Positions 37,947-47,027 of a stretch of DNA of 64,000 nucleotides are shown piece by piece. Source of the DNA: Sphingobacterium sp. GVS05A (GTDB lineage Bacteria; Bacteroidota; Bacteroidia; Sphingobacteriales; Sphingobacteriaceae). The stretch is taken from assembly GCF_019969845.1 (NCBI RefSeq), contig NZ_JAHXYR010000010.1:1-64000 (forward strand), in the 5' to 3' direction. The notes beneath the pieces are model-generated. The model saw only the letters and a list, made by a program, of their open reading frames with translations. It was not told where the DNA came from and made no database searches. The first letter of the stretch is position 1, and each line of letters begins with the position of its first letter. The translations under genes and the position numbers were made by a program.

Positions 37947-39797
37947 TCAATTTTTTGTTGCTATAAATTGGCCGGTAAAATCCACTGGCCGTTCAAACGG
38001 CTTTAGGATATGATCCAACACAACCGCCACTTGAGCCCTTGTTAACACTTGATTTTCTTTTACTGCAATGACGGACCAGATTTTATCTTTATTCAAAGTG
38101 GGATCGACTTGGAGCAATAGAGCCGCAAAAAATTCTGCTGTGACATCGGCACCCGAGCCAGCGACTTTATCGGCCGATGGATAATAACTACGCATACCAT
38201 CGATCAGGTCTACTTCGCTTATGCGGTGTTCGGGATAGAACCAAGTCTGATTGGCCCATTTGTACGGCACCCCTTTTCCTTTAAGAATCCCAGTTGCTCC
38301 AATACGTTGGATTGCCTGAAAACGGCTATCTTTTGGATCAACATCGATAAAGGGCATGAGATAGGAATGATTGTCCAAAAGTACTTGCTGTACCTCCCTT
38401 AATGAAAGATCTTTGGGAGTAACAGCTTGTTTTGCAGACAGCGCTGCCAGTACTCCAGCAGCTTGACCAATACCCAATACAACTGGCTGAAGGCGGGTGG
38501 CCCCAGCCACAATATTGCTCACACTGATGCTTTTTTCAGCAACAATAAAATCCGTTATTTTCTCAGGAATCAAACTTCCAAGGGGCACATTGTAAGATGG
38601 TACCCGAATCTTAACAAAATCGATTTTGGGTGCATCCAGGTTCTTCAGGTGATGATGATCGATGGTATAATCGCCTACTATCCCACCTGTGCGGTACAAA
38701 GGCAGCTCCTGCTGATAAGGACTCTGCACATAAGGCAATGTAAGCTGTACCAAGCCCTTAGCACGTCTAGACTCGCGATGATAAGCAATAAAGGGAAGTT
38801 TATCGGCCGTATCATATTCATCATCGGCAAGCCCCAAGTTTTTAAAACCCAGCTGATTTTGAAGATGATATACAAAACGTAAGGTATGATCTTTCGCCTT
38901 TTGCAATTCCACCGCCCTCGCCTTTGGCGACATTTCGATAATATTCAAGTAGATATCATTTCCGTCTTTAGGCCAGTTTATCATGTATTTTCCATTCGGC
39001 AATTTGCCATAGGTAATCATTTGATCACAATTGATGATAGGTGTATTGCTGTGTGAAGCAGGATCTTTAACATCACAGGCATGTTCAAACTCTTTAGGAT
39101 CATAACCTTGAGGTTTCTTTAGCAATCTCTTTGGATCAGCACCATAGTCTTTCAGAATAGCGACATAAGTAAGGTCTTGAATTATTGAATTGGCCTTTTC
39201 GGGAGCAAATTCTTCTTTCGTATCGTAGCGGCTATCCATACCGATGCTGTAAGCAACACCCGCACGCGGCAAGAGATCCCCCAATTCCGTCGCATCGACT
39301 AAAATAGAAGCGTTTACGGTTTTCTTTTTTCCTTCCTGTTCAATGGCAACAGTCCAGCCTTTAGCCTGTTTTTTCAGGTCTAAAAGGGTACTTTTATACC
39401 AAACGGCAATATTTTTTTCGGCTCCAACCATCTTTTTTAGCAAGCGATTACCGACCGAAGGCTCAAATAGCGTATTGCTTACCCATCCTGTTTCCACTGC
39501 CTTTGGACCACCATAATAGGCATAAAGTTCTGCCCTAAATTCGCCCCATATTCCCGAAGGCATACGATGGTTACCATCAATAGCGGAGACCCCAGCAGCA
39601 GTGAGCATACCACCCAACCAGCTTGTCTCTTCCACCACAAGGACCTTACTTCCCAAACGGGCAGCTTGCAAAGCCGCAGAAACACCACTTGCGCCACCTC
39701 CTACAATCAAGACATCGTATGAAGCAACAGCCTGCCCCTGCGAGGAGAGTGTGACAGAAATCAATAAAATAGAAAAAAAAGATTTAAACCAATTCAT
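37947..39797 (-). CDS. Secreted FAD-dependent oxidoreductase with a C-terminal SLH-like region
   Basis: A 616-residue exported flavoprotein. After a signal peptide (about 1-25) the FAD-binding GGGASG motif is at 33-38, followed by ETSWLGGMLTAAGVSAIDG and DATELGDLLP, all typical of the FAD_oxidored (PF12831) family. From about residue 490 the sequence looks like S-layer-homology repeats: FIDVDPKDSRFQAI, GILKGKG, FYPEHRISEVDLI and VLTRAQVAVVLDHIL. Substrate is unknown; family members occur in glycan clusters and may oxidise or eliminate sugars. A 127-base gap separates it from the upstream esterase gene. Confidence 0.85.
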   Translation of the reverse strand: MNWFKSFFSILLISVTLSSQGQAVASYDVLIVGGGASGVSAALQAARLGSKVLVVEETSWLGGMLTAAGVSAIDGNHRMPSGIWGEFRAELYAYYGGPKAVETGWVSNTLFEPSVGNRLLKKMVGAEKNIAVWYKSTLLDLKKQAKGWTVAIEQEGKKKTVNASILVDATELGDLLPRAGVAYSIGMDSRYDTKEEFAPEKANSIIQDLTYVAILKDYGADPKRLLKKPQGYDPKEFEHACDVKDPASHSNTPIINCDQMITYGKLPNGKYMINWPKDGNDIYLNIIEMSPKARAVELQKAKDHTLRFVYHLQNQLGFKNLGLADDEYDTADKLPFIAYHRESRRAKGLVQLTLPYVQSPYQQELPLYRTGGIVGDYTIDHHHLKNLDAPKIDFVKIRVPSYNVPLGSLIPEKITDFIVAEKSISVSNIVAGATRLQPVVLGIGQAAGVLAALSAKQAVTPKDLSLREVQQVLLDNHSYLMPFIDVDPKDSRFQAIQRIGATGILKGKGVPYKWANQTWFYPEHRISEVDLIDGMRSYYPSADKVAGSGADVTAEFFAALLLQVDPTLNKDKIWSVIAVKENQVLTRAQVAVVLDHILKPFERPVDFTGQFIATKN

Positions 39798-39924
39798 ATG
39801 AAGTTAATTGCAGTAAATAATTTGAAAAATACGCGCCAAATACCGGCGTAAAAACCAGAGATATACTATTTTGTCGTCGCACTAAAGGATCAGTATAAGG
39901 TGAATAAAACATATAGGTTATCGA

Positions 39925-40716
39925 TTAATGGATCAGATGATTAAAATAAGCGAAATGAACCGGAATAGTTTTGGCCCAGTAGCCAGAGGTATGTGCGCCG
40001 GGCTGCGCAATATAAGTGGCTTTGATCTTGAGTACATCACAACTATCCCGAAGGGAATTATTGGCCCCATATAGATAATCTTCAGTACCACAATCAAAAA
40101 TAAATGTCTTTTTACTCCCAGCGATCTTATGGACATTATGGATGACACTAAAACGATCGAACAATGGATTTTGATCGCTGTATTGACCTAAATGTTGGGC
40201 TAGACTTGTCTTCTTGAAAGCCGAATGTCTCAGATTGACAACTCCCGAACTGCTACCAGCACTTTTAAAAAATGATGGATAGTTAAAAAAGAGCCAAAGT
40301 GCACCATGCCCCCCCATACTCACACCAGTAATAAATGAGTTGTCCCGATCCGTATGATATTTGCCCTGTATGTAAGGCATTAATTCCCCTGTCAAGAACC
40401 GACCAAATTGTGCTCCGTCTTTTTGTGGACTGTCTAAAAACCAGCTCGTCCGAAGACCGTCAGGGCATACCACCACAAAGCCATATTGATCGCTCAATGC
40501 CTGAAAATCGACAAATTTTGAAAGACTTTTATAATTTGCCCCATGACTATGTAGCACATACACAACAGGTAAGACACGGTTGCCTGGCTTCATCTTTGGT
40601 ATATAGACGTAGCCGGAATCTACTTCAGAAAGATGAGTAGACTGTAAAGTATAAAGCTCTTGTCCTTTGGCCAACATTGTGCCAACAGCACATAAAAGGC
40701 ATATGATTAAACGCAT
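39925..40716 (-). CDS. Secreted esterase of the esterase D/tributyrin esterase group
   Basis: A 263-residue exported alpha/beta hydrolase, probably the first gene of the long operon. The signal peptide runs to about AKGQ. The nucleophile Ser lies in the elbow GVSMGGHGA, with an oxyanion-region HSHGANY; Asp is likely in CGTEDYLYG and His in GAHTSGYW. Proteins of this family hydrolyse short acyl or feruloyl esters and S-formylglutathione; being secreted and next to SGNH hydrolases, this one more likely removes acyl groups from glycans. A 425-base gene-free region with the operon promoter lies upstream. Confidence 0.88.
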   Translation of the reverse strand: MRLIICLLCAVGTMLAKGQELYTLQSTHLSEVDSGYVYIPKMKPGNRVLPVVYVLHSHGANYKSLSKFVDFQALSDQYGFVVVCPDGLRTSWFLDSPQKDGAQFGRFLTGELMPYIQGKYHTDRDNSFITGVSMGGHGALWLFFNYPSFFKSAGSSSGVVNLRHSAFKKTSLAQHLGQYSDQNPLFDRFSVIHNVHKIAGSKKTFIFDCGTEDYLYGANNSLRDSCDVLKIKATYIAQPGAHTSGYWAKTIPVHFAYFNHLIH

Positions 40717-41142
40717 GGATATAATTTAGTCAGTCTTTAGATTTATAGTGAAGCTAAATTAATAATAAAATTTATAATAAAAAAAGTATTTAATAATTTT
40801 TTTTACTTATTAGAGTTGGATTACGTTATTTTATAAAGAACTAGGCTATATTAATTTAACGTGTACAGAAGGCTGAGGATAATAGTAACCTAATTTAAGA
40901 AAGCTTTTAGCTAATTAGTTAGGCACAGAGTCGTTCTTTCGATAATCAAACAGTTTCTACTGGATAGATCGAGAAGTAAGTGAATTCTAGATGGAGGAGG
41001 AAGTTAAAACTTATATAGGTTGGCTTATTTGACGACCAATAAAAGACCTCTTAGCTTGAGAAGTTTTTATCTTGTAAGCGACCATAAAAAAGGCTGACCC
41101 AATTATGAGACAGCCTCTAACAATATCTTAAATGACTTTTAA
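40717..41142. other. Gene-free region upstream of the amino-sugar operon
   Basis: About 425 A+T-rich bases. It must contain the promoter of the esterase-to-cstA operon on the minus strand and ends with the terminator of the small membrane protein gene. No open frame of interest, and no palindrome clearly comparable to the SusC upstream region, was found. Confidence 0.45.
41085..41117 (-). terminator. Hairpin terminator of the small membrane protein gene
   Basis: On the minus strand AGGCTG (41116-41111) pairs with CAGCCT (41096-41091) and is followed by a run of T. It lies about 26 bases past the stop at 41143. Confidence 0.7.
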
Positions 41143-41403
41143 TTAGTCACGATTTTTTCCAAATCCCAAAATACCGAAAACAGTTTTAAATGCGATAAGC
41201 GTACCTATAATCAATGAGATATTTGCTATCGCGGAAAACAAGAATGTTTGTTGTCCCATTGCAGTACATACATCCGGTACAAAACGGATAAATGTGCCTA
41301 TTAAACCTAAAGCGATAGCTACTACCAATGTTTTGTAGTAATGAGTTTGATTCGCATTATTATCAGTTGTCTTTGGAGCTCTTGGTTGTACAGTTTCTGC
41401 CAT
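41143..41403 (-). CDS. Small two-helix membrane protein of unknown function
   Basis: An 86-residue protein beginning MAETVQPRAPKTTDNN, with hydrophilic N-terminus and two hydrophobic helices (about 25-43 and 55-80) ending in GFGKNRD. The ATG at 41403 is chosen because a good -7 box lies 24 bases upstream and would be inside the coding region if the upstream non-ATG start were used. No family recognised. It has its own promoter and terminator. Confidence 0.75.
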   Translation of the reverse strand: MAETVQPRAPKTTDNNANQTHYYKTLVVAIALGLIGTFIRFVPDVCTAMGQQTFLFSAIANISLIIGTLIAFKTVFGILGFGKNRD

Positions 41404-41426
41404 TTCTATTTCGATTTTATTCGATA

Positions 41427-41434
41427 CAAATGTA
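41427..41434 (-). promoter_or_regulatory. Predicted -7 element of the small membrane protein gene
   Basis: TACATTTG on the minus strand matches TAnnTTTG exactly. It decides the start at 41403 rather than further upstream. The -33 region is only T-rich. Confidence 0.5.
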
Positions 41435-41453
41435 CAAAATATTCTATGTTTGA

Positions 41454-41766
41454 AAAATAAAATTAAAAAAACCAGCAAGGCTCGAAATCTTACAGAAAAA
41501 AGCAGAAGATACCAGTAAAATTTTCAATCAATATTCAACCGAAAATCTAGCAAATCGGCATATTTTTCGCGGTTACTTCTTTTTTCTCGGGTTGCAAATA
41601 ATAGTGCTCATCGCTCCTAAAGATACGGAAGCACTAACGACAATTGAAAAGGCAATTAAATTAGCAAGCATCCGATGACAAAATAAGTAAAAATATTTCA
41701 TCCATTGTGCGGGATGTCATAGCAGGAACACGTCAAAGGCCAACTTTTGAAGATGCAGTAGGATAG
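41454..41766 (+). pseudogene. Decayed gene fragment, truncated and frameshifted
   Basis: A 74-codon open stretch without a start codon (41454-41678) contains coding-like sequence (NRHIFRGYFFFLGLQ, VLIAPKDTEALTTIEKAI). It stops at TGA 41676, but a second frame continues smoothly (SDDKISKNISSIVRDV ... RPTFEDAVG) to TAG at 41764. Together they look like about 100 C-terminal codons of a gene that lost its beginning and then a reading frame. The family is not recognised. The fragment converges on the YhcG-type nuclease gene. Confidence 0.4.
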
Positions 41767-41782
41767 TGTAAAATCTCATGAT

Positions 41783-42796
41783 TTACCCAACTCCACCTTT
41801 GCTTACATAACTATCCAGTTCTTTATTTACCTCATCCAGCAACTGCTTTTCGGTAGGCAAATAAAGTTCGTATTGACTGGCAACGATCTGTTTTTGTTCT
41901 TCAGGAAGGGTAAATTTCACGACCGCATCATTTTTACTTGCGCAAAGTAAAATACCAATCGTGGGATGCTCATGTGGGAGCTTTTCAATACGATCGTAGT
42001 AATTGACATACATTTGCAATTGACCTATATCCTGATGCGTTAATTTGTGTGTCTTGATTTCAATAATCACAAAGCTTTGCAATAGACGATTGTAAAAAAC
42101 TAAATCAACAAAGAACTCATCGCCTTCAATATGTATACGTTTTTGGCGGGCAACAAAGGAAAAGCCATTCCCTAATTCCAGCAAAAACTCCTGCAGATGG
42201 GTGATAATAGCGCCTTCAAGATCTTTTTCATAATACGCACTCTCCCACTTCAAACCTAAAAACTCGAGTACCATTGGATCTTTGATGATCTCTTTCGCAT
42301 CGGACGGCATCTTTTCTCTTTTTGCAACAGCCAACACACTTTCTTTATCGTTACTCAATAATAGGCGTTCATATAGACTGGTATTGATCTGCCGCTCAAG
42401 CTGTCGGACAGTCCAGTTATTCTTTATGGTTTCGGCGACATAAAATTCTCGCTGTTCCTCGCTATTAAGACTTAAAAGTAGCTTGTATTGACTCCAACTC
42501 AATTGTGTCCACAGTGTAGACACAATTGGAAAGGTGCGATAAAACTGGCGGTACCAATTCAACTGTCTAGCGGAAAAACCACTACCGAACTCAGGTTGCA
42601 GCTCCTCTGAAAGATATTTGATGATGTATTTTCCATAATCAGCCCTATCCTTACCTTCTTGTTCCTGTTCAAAAATACGCTTGCCGATGTGCCAGTACAT
42701 CAACGTGCGCTGATGGTCGACAGCACGAATAGCATGTTCTTTAGACTGCGCAATAATCGTCTTTATATCGGATACTAAAGTCTGATCGGACAACAT
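41783..42796 (-). CDS. YhcG/DUF1016-family PD-(D/E)XK nuclease
   Basis: A 337-residue protein with the N-terminal DUF1016 helical domain (RTLMYWHIGKRIFEQEQEGKDRA, FSARQLNWYRQFY, LSWSQYKLLLSL) and a C-terminal nuclease domain with the PD-(D/E)XK pattern: GDEFFVDLVFYN and FVIIEIKTHKL, then GQLQMYVNYY. Such proteins are found with restriction systems, in defence islands or alone. No methylase or other defence partner is adjacent. The ATG at 42796 is chosen because the upstream TTG at 42841 falls inside the -7 promoter box. Confidence 0.9.
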   Translation of the reverse strand: MLSDQTLVSDIKTIIAQSKEHAIRAVDHQRTLMYWHIGKRIFEQEQEGKDRADYGKYIIKYLSEELQPEFGSGFSARQLNWYRQFYRTFPIVSTLWTQLSWSQYKLLLSLNSEEQREFYVAETIKNNWTVRQLERQINTSLYERLLLSNDKESVLAVAKREKMPSDAKEIIKDPMVLEFLGLKWESAYYEKDLEGAIITHLQEFLLELGNGFSFVARQKRIHIEGDEFFVDLVFYNRLLQSFVIIEIKTHKLTHQDIGQLQMYVNYYDRIEKLPHEHPTIGILLCASKNDAVVKFTLPEEQKQIVASQYELYLPTEKQLLDEVNKELDSYVSKGGVG

Positions 42797-42838
42797 AATG
42801 ATTTGTTTAATTGGTACTACTTTTGTACGTGAACAATA

Positions 42839-42846
42839 CAAACATA
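42839..42846 (-). promoter_or_regulatory. Predicted -7 element of the YhcG-type nuclease gene
   Basis: TATGTTTG on the minus strand matches TAnnTTTG exactly and would start transcription about 35 bases before the ATG at 42796. Confidence 0.5.
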
Positions 42847-42860
42847 GCTAAACTTCATTA

Positions 42861-42883
42861 AAATACTAAATATATTAGTATTT
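42861..42883. promoter_or_regulatory. Inverted repeat upstream of the nuclease promoter
   Basis: AAATACTAA (42861-42869) and TTAGTATTT (42875-42883) are perfect 9-base inverted repeats separated by 5 bases, covering the expected -33 region of the nuclease promoter. It could be an operator; no regulator gene is adjacent. Confidence 0.4.
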
Positions 42884-42959
42884 ATTTTAAAATACATCAC
42901 GTTATGGTATCCGATTTTAAGTCCTCACACCTTCACAACCATCGATCATAAGACCAAAC

Positions 42960-45140
42960 TCATTTATTTAAATAATCCAATGCTTTTTCCATCACCTCAT
43001 CCCTACCTTCACGAATCCCCTTTATACTCGGTTTGACAATCTCATCAATTTTAATACCGACACGTTGGGTTTCACGCTGATCTGGATAATATACACCCAA
43101 TCCCGAAAGCATTGTCCTTTGATTGCCCGGTAAATCAATATAACTGACATTGCCATCTGCACCGGCTGTCTGTGATCCGAAAACCTTGACATTAGCAGCT
43201 GCCTGATAAGCCATCACATGATATTCCGCAGAACTTTGGGTATCTTCATTGACCAGAATAGCCACTTCACCCTGATAACAATCATTGGCATTCTCCCCAA
43301 CTTGTAATGGGCTGCTCATGACAAATGTTCCGGGATATTTTAGACTGGTGCTGGTAAAACGAACGAAATCAGTAGGCTTGGTCAACAACAAGGGACCAAG
43401 CTTGAATACTAAAAAATCACCGGGGTAATTGCGGTCATCAATCACAATACCTTTTACCTTGCTCCAGTCTGCCATATTTTCTGTGATCATCTTACCACGC
43501 AGTAAACTGTGATTGATATACAAAATATTATTGTCCAGCATCTTAAAAGGTACCGTATCTCTTGTAGCAGGTTTAATTTGGCTAGAAGGTAGCGCAGCAA
43601 TATCTACTTTAATCGACTGACCATCACGCAGTAACTCACAGGGCACAATCTCGCTATTGCTTGTCACAAGCTTTCGCGCCAGATCACGGTTGGCCACAGC
43701 TTCATTCGGTGTACTCATATAAGCCCAAAGCGAATCTCTAATCTCTTCAATCTTTTTATGTTCCTTACTGATGAGCACATCCCCTATGCTAAGTTTATCT
43801 CCTGATTTCTCACTATCGAAAACTTTAGTTACCACAGCTTTTCCTTCTATCATTCGGATCTCTACCGGCATACGGTACTTGCCATAATAATTTATCAGCC
43901 CTTTAGGCATGCTCCAGAGTCCGGTATGTGCATCTTTAACCTGGGATACCATCTTAAGAAGTGAAAGACCATAAGAACGATCATCCCGACTAAGGATCAT
44001 TTCGGGCACAGCGGTCTTTAAAACAGCATCCCATTTCGGATCCGTCAGATGTTTATAGGGGGAAAAATATTCGATCATATTCCAAAAGCGAAAGAGCGCC
44101 AATAAACGAAACCCCGCATCTGCAGAAAATACATTTTCATATTTTTTTTCATTCTTGAAAAGAACATTGCCAGCACCTCCAGCAAAACCAAAATAATGGT
44201 GTTGATCAAAATTACTGTAGCGAATACGTCTTAATTTATTCTTGATATCATTGTTAAAAGAAAGACCATCAATCCAGCTGTAATCTACTTCATGAACCAC
44301 ATTTTCAAGCTGTGGCTTGGCATAATTAGCCGTAGTACCGAGACTATCTAACAGGGTTGCATAATGTGACTCGACAGATTTATTATCTTTTGCCATAATA
44401 ACAGTATTCATAGACTTAAATAACTGTTGATCCCAATCGTACTTGCCTTGTGCTACAGCGGGATGTCTATATTTCAGGAAACCCCATATTCTCCCCAAAT
44501 CCACTAAGCGTTGATCAATCTCGGGCGTAGTATTAAAATCAGAGATCCCCGAACTTGCGGGTTCACTGATCCCTTTCGCAAATGGCACAAACATTCCTAC
44601 TTCTTTGGTAATATCCTTACCATCTACAGCAATGAGCACATCATCAACCCACATCTTACCTTCTCCAGAAAGAAAAAATGCAATGGATATTCCTTCTGTC
44701 TGGTTTGGCACCAATTTAGTTTTCAGCTTAATATTTTCCCAGTTTTTTGTCCCATTCATTTGGCAGTCTGCCATATTGTCGAAAAAGACTTTGGGATCGA
44801 TCCGTAACATCATCGACACATAGGACCCCGCGACGATATTCTCACGCTTGATCATCGCAGACACTTCAATGGAATCGCCCTTTAAATTTGATGGTAACCA
44901 CATCATAATCCCTCCGAAAGCGCTGTTCTTCTTTATACTTTCAATCCGAAGCGCTCCTTTTGCACTATAATACGTATCGTGATCTATACCACTCTTAAAA
45001 GCCGTCGTATCACCAATCTTGAACCAGGGATTTGTAATCGGTTGATCAAATGAAAAGTTAAAATTTTGTTGACTAAACACAGGAGTAGCTATCGTTGTTA
45101 GAAAAACAACAAGGAAAATAAATAGGCGATTAGATTTCAT
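42960..45140 (-). CDS. Secreted S41-family (C-terminal processing type) peptidase
   Basis: A 726-residue exported protein. The ATG at 45140 starts a clear signal peptide (MKSNRLFIFLVVFLTT ... VFSQQ); the frame extends 23 codons further upstream from a TTG, which is less likely. Residues about 25-170 resemble a carbohydrate-binding or jelly-roll domain (GKMWVDDVLI), a PDZ-like segment follows (SIGDVLISKEHKKI), and the C-terminal tail-specific protease domain has the catalytic Ser in VNEDTQSSAEYHVMA. Substrates are unknown. It is monocistronic. Confidence 0.88.
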   Translation of the reverse strand: MKSNRLFIFLVVFLTTIATPVFSQQNFNFSFDQPITNPWFKIGDTTAFKSGIDHDTYYSAKGALRIESIKKNSAFGGIMMWLPSNLKGDSIEVSAMIKRENIVAGSYVSMMLRIDPKVFFDNMADCQMNGTKNWENIKLKTKLVPNQTEGISIAFFLSGEGKMWVDDVLIAVDGKDITKEVGMFVPFAKGISEPASSGISDFNTTPEIDQRLVDLGRIWGFLKYRHPAVAQGKYDWDQQLFKSMNTVIMAKDNKSVESHYATLLDSLGTTANYAKPQLENVVHEVDYSWIDGLSFNNDIKNKLRRIRYSNFDQHHYFGFAGGAGNVLFKNEKKYENVFSADAGFRLLALFRFWNMIEYFSPYKHLTDPKWDAVLKTAVPEMILSRDDRSYGLSLLKMVSQVKDAHTGLWSMPKGLINYYGKYRMPVEIRMIEGKAVVTKVFDSEKSGDKLSIGDVLISKEHKKIEEIRDSLWAYMSTPNEAVANRDLARKLVTSNSEIVPCELLRDGQSIKVDIAALPSSQIKPATRDTVPFKMLDNNILYINHSLLRGKMITENMADWSKVKGIVIDDRNYPGDFLVFKLGPLLLTKPTDFVRFTSTSLKYPGTFVMSSPLQVGENANDCYQGEVAILVNEDTQSSAEYHVMAYQAAANVKVFGSQTAGADGNVSYIDLPGNQRTMLSGLGVYYPDQRETQRVGIKIDEIVKPSIKGIREGRDEVMEKALDYLNK

Positions 45141-45348
45141 AATGAAAATTTTCATTAAATTAACCATTAAATGAATTATTAACAAAACATTTTTAACTTT
45201 TCGCAACAATCTTTTTCTAGTTCTTCTCCGAGATTTTAAAATTTTAGGTTCGTTATAAAAAAGCAGACAGAAAAGGAAAATACACTACAATTTACTTTTT
45301 TATTCTATCATAAAGTTTGGCTAACTTCACCGACAAGAAGAAAAGCAA

Positions 45349-45951
45349 ATGAAAATAGTAGACAATTATTTATCTGGTTTAAAGAAAGCATACTATAGTA
45401 ATGGTGGTAAAGAAACCTGGAATCATTTTGAGCAGATTAAACATGGTGCAAGCAAAACAGACATGGAGCAGCTCAAGGAGATATTTCCAGATGTCCCTCA
45501 GCCACTCGTAGACCTGCTTGAGTATGTAGATGGGACTTACTGGAGAACCTACGCCAACGAAGAAATTGCGTTCTACTTTCTAGGATCTGACGTCAATGAA
45601 TATCCCTATTATCTGCTTTCTTCCAAAGAGATGATCGAAAATCAATCTATTGCACATACCTATTATGCTGACTATATCGATCGGAAATATGACCACGTGG
45701 AAATTGATAGCAAGATTACTGATAAATCAGCTAACTTAAAATGGCTTCATTTTTCAGACTGTATGAACAATGGTGGCACTTCTCAATTATTTGTGGATTT
45801 CAGTCCTTCAGAAAAAGGTAAAAGAGGGCAAATAGTACGTTTTGTGCATGACCCTGATGAGTTTCGTGTCATAGCGGATAGTTTCGATGAGTATCTTCAG
45901 CTACTGATCAATACTGGTTTTAATTTTATTGATGAAGAAGATATGTATTAG
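45349..45951 (+). CDS. SMI1/KNR4 (SUKH) family protein
   Basis: A 200-residue soluble protein of the SUKH superfamily. The FPDVPQPLVDLLEYVDG segment near residue 50, EEIAFYFLGS and YPYYLLSSKEM are typical, and the C-terminal SFDEYLQLLI helix completes the fold. SUKH proteins are frequent immunity proteins against polymorphic toxins, but many stand alone in Bacteroidota. No toxin is recognisable directly upstream. Downstream there are gene fragments, suggesting an eroded toxin-immunity region. Confidence 0.85.
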   Translation: MKIVDNYLSGLKKAYYSNGGKETWNHFEQIKHGASKTDMEQLKEIFPDVPQPLVDLLEYVDGTYWRTYANEEIAFYFLGSDVNEYPYYLLSSKEMIENQSIAHTYYADYIDRKYDHVEIDSKITDKSANLKWLHFSDCMNNGGTSQLFVDFSPSEKGKRGQIVRFVHDPDEFRVIADSFDEYLQLLINTGFNFIDEEDMY

Positions 45952-45981
45952 CACCAAAATAAAAAAAAAATAGAAAATAAA

Positions 45982-46065
45982 AATGTACTCATCGGCAGAT
46001 TGAAAGAATTGGCCGATTTTCCGAAGATCGGTTATATTATTGATGAAAAATGGGTATGGAAATAG
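45982..46065 (+). pseudogene. C-terminal gene remnant
   Basis: A short open stretch without a start codon reads VLIGRLKELADFPKIGY and IIDEKWVWK before a TAG. Composition looks like coding sequence. It lies between the SUKH gene and a 45-codon frame and is probably the tail of a lost gene. Family not recognised. Confidence 0.3.
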
Positions 46066-46074
46066 GGTTAAAAC

Positions 46075-46212
46075 ATGACTAAATTATGTGGCACATATTC
46101 TCTTCAAGGACTAAGAAAAAACATATTTCAACTCCTTGCTAAAAATCCAAGTGATTTTTTCCTTGTTTATAAAGGTGATAAAGCTGATTTGCAAAATCTA
46201 TTGGATGGATGA
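46075..46212 (+). CDS. Possible small protein or gene remnant (45 codons)
   Basis: ATG 46075 to TGA 46210 gives a 45-residue product starting MTKLCGTYSLQGLRKNIFQL and containing PSDFFLVYKG. It has reasonable codon use and ends 20 bases before the lipase gene start. It could be a small protein translated with the lipase, or a remnant like its left neighbour. Confidence 0.3.
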   Translation: MTKLCGTYSLQGLRKNIFQLLAKNPSDFFLVYKGDKADLQNLLDG

Positions 46213-46231
46213 AAATTTGTAAAAAAAGCCA

Positions 46232-47017
46232 ATGACTGCCTTTAAATTAAGATATCCCATCATATTGATCCATGGTACAGCTGCAGGAGATAGTAGTTTG
46301 TTTTGGGGCAGGATTCCCAAAACCTTCAAAAAAAACAATATCTCATTTTTTTATGGCAAGACCGATGGATGGGGCACCGTCGCTAACAATGCGCAGATGC
46401 TGAAAAGAAATCTGTTAGATCTTGCAGAAAAAACAGGTGCCACTAAATTTAATCTCATCGCGCATTCTAAAGGTGGGATAGACGCGCGCCATTTTATTTC
46501 AACGCTAAACGGACATCAAATGGTGGCCTCCTTAAGCACAATATCCACGCCACACTTAGGAACACCAATAGCAGATTATCTAATGGAAAAGCATTTATCC
46601 GGGGATTCTGTCACAAAAAAACTGATTCAACATATTTCTTTCTTATTTGGTGGTCAATCTCCCGCCCCAGTCGAACTAATCCAAGATCTCAGTGTAAAAG
46701 AAATGCGTATTTTCAACCAGCTCAACCCAAATATGGACAATGTATTTTATCAGAGCTTTGCTTCGACAATGAATAAGCCACAGGATGATTTGTTATATGC
46801 ATTGAGTTTTAAATACCTGACGCGACTGATAGGTAAAAATGATGGGATGGTCCCATTGAAAAGCGCAGTTTGGGGTGCCAACTTTAAGTATATACACGCT
46901 TTCCCGGGCATTTCGCATGCTGGTATTACCGATGTCACCCGTAAAAATATTGGGAATGTACATATACCGCAAATCTACTTAGACATTATTAGTGGATTAG
47001 GAGTTTTAGGATTATAA
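46232..47017 (+). CDS. Alpha/beta-hydrolase lipase
   Basis: A 261-residue protein of the bacterial triacylglycerol lipase type. It starts with the oxyanion segment YPIILIHGTAAGD, has the nucleophile elbow NLIAHSKGGIDAR, the STPHLGTPIAD segment, an Asp candidate in LIGKNDGMVPL and catalytic His in ISHAGITD. No signal peptide is visible, so it is cytoplasmic or exported by a non-Sec route such as a contact-dependent system. The next gene, 10 bases downstream, encodes a membrane-anchored protein that may be an immunity partner. Confidence 0.85.
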   Translation: MTAFKLRYPIILIHGTAAGDSSLFWGRIPKTFKKNNISFFYGKTDGWGTVANNAQMLKRNLLDLAEKTGATKFNLIAHSKGGIDARHFISTLNGHQMVASLSTISTPHLGTPIADYLMEKHLSGDSVTKKLIQHISFLFGGQSPAPVELIQDLSVKEMRIFNQLNPNMDNVFYQSFASTMNKPQDDLLYALSFKYLTRLIGKNDGMVPLKSAVWGANFKYIHAFPGISHAGITDVTRKNIGNVHIPQIYLDIISGLGVLGL

Positions 47018-47027
47018 CGATTAACAA

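Noticed and set aside
29677..40716. Sialic acid (nan) utilisation operon
   Set aside because: AGE epimerase, SGNH esterases and MFS permease fit, but no neuraminate lyase, sialidase or ManNAc kinase is present.
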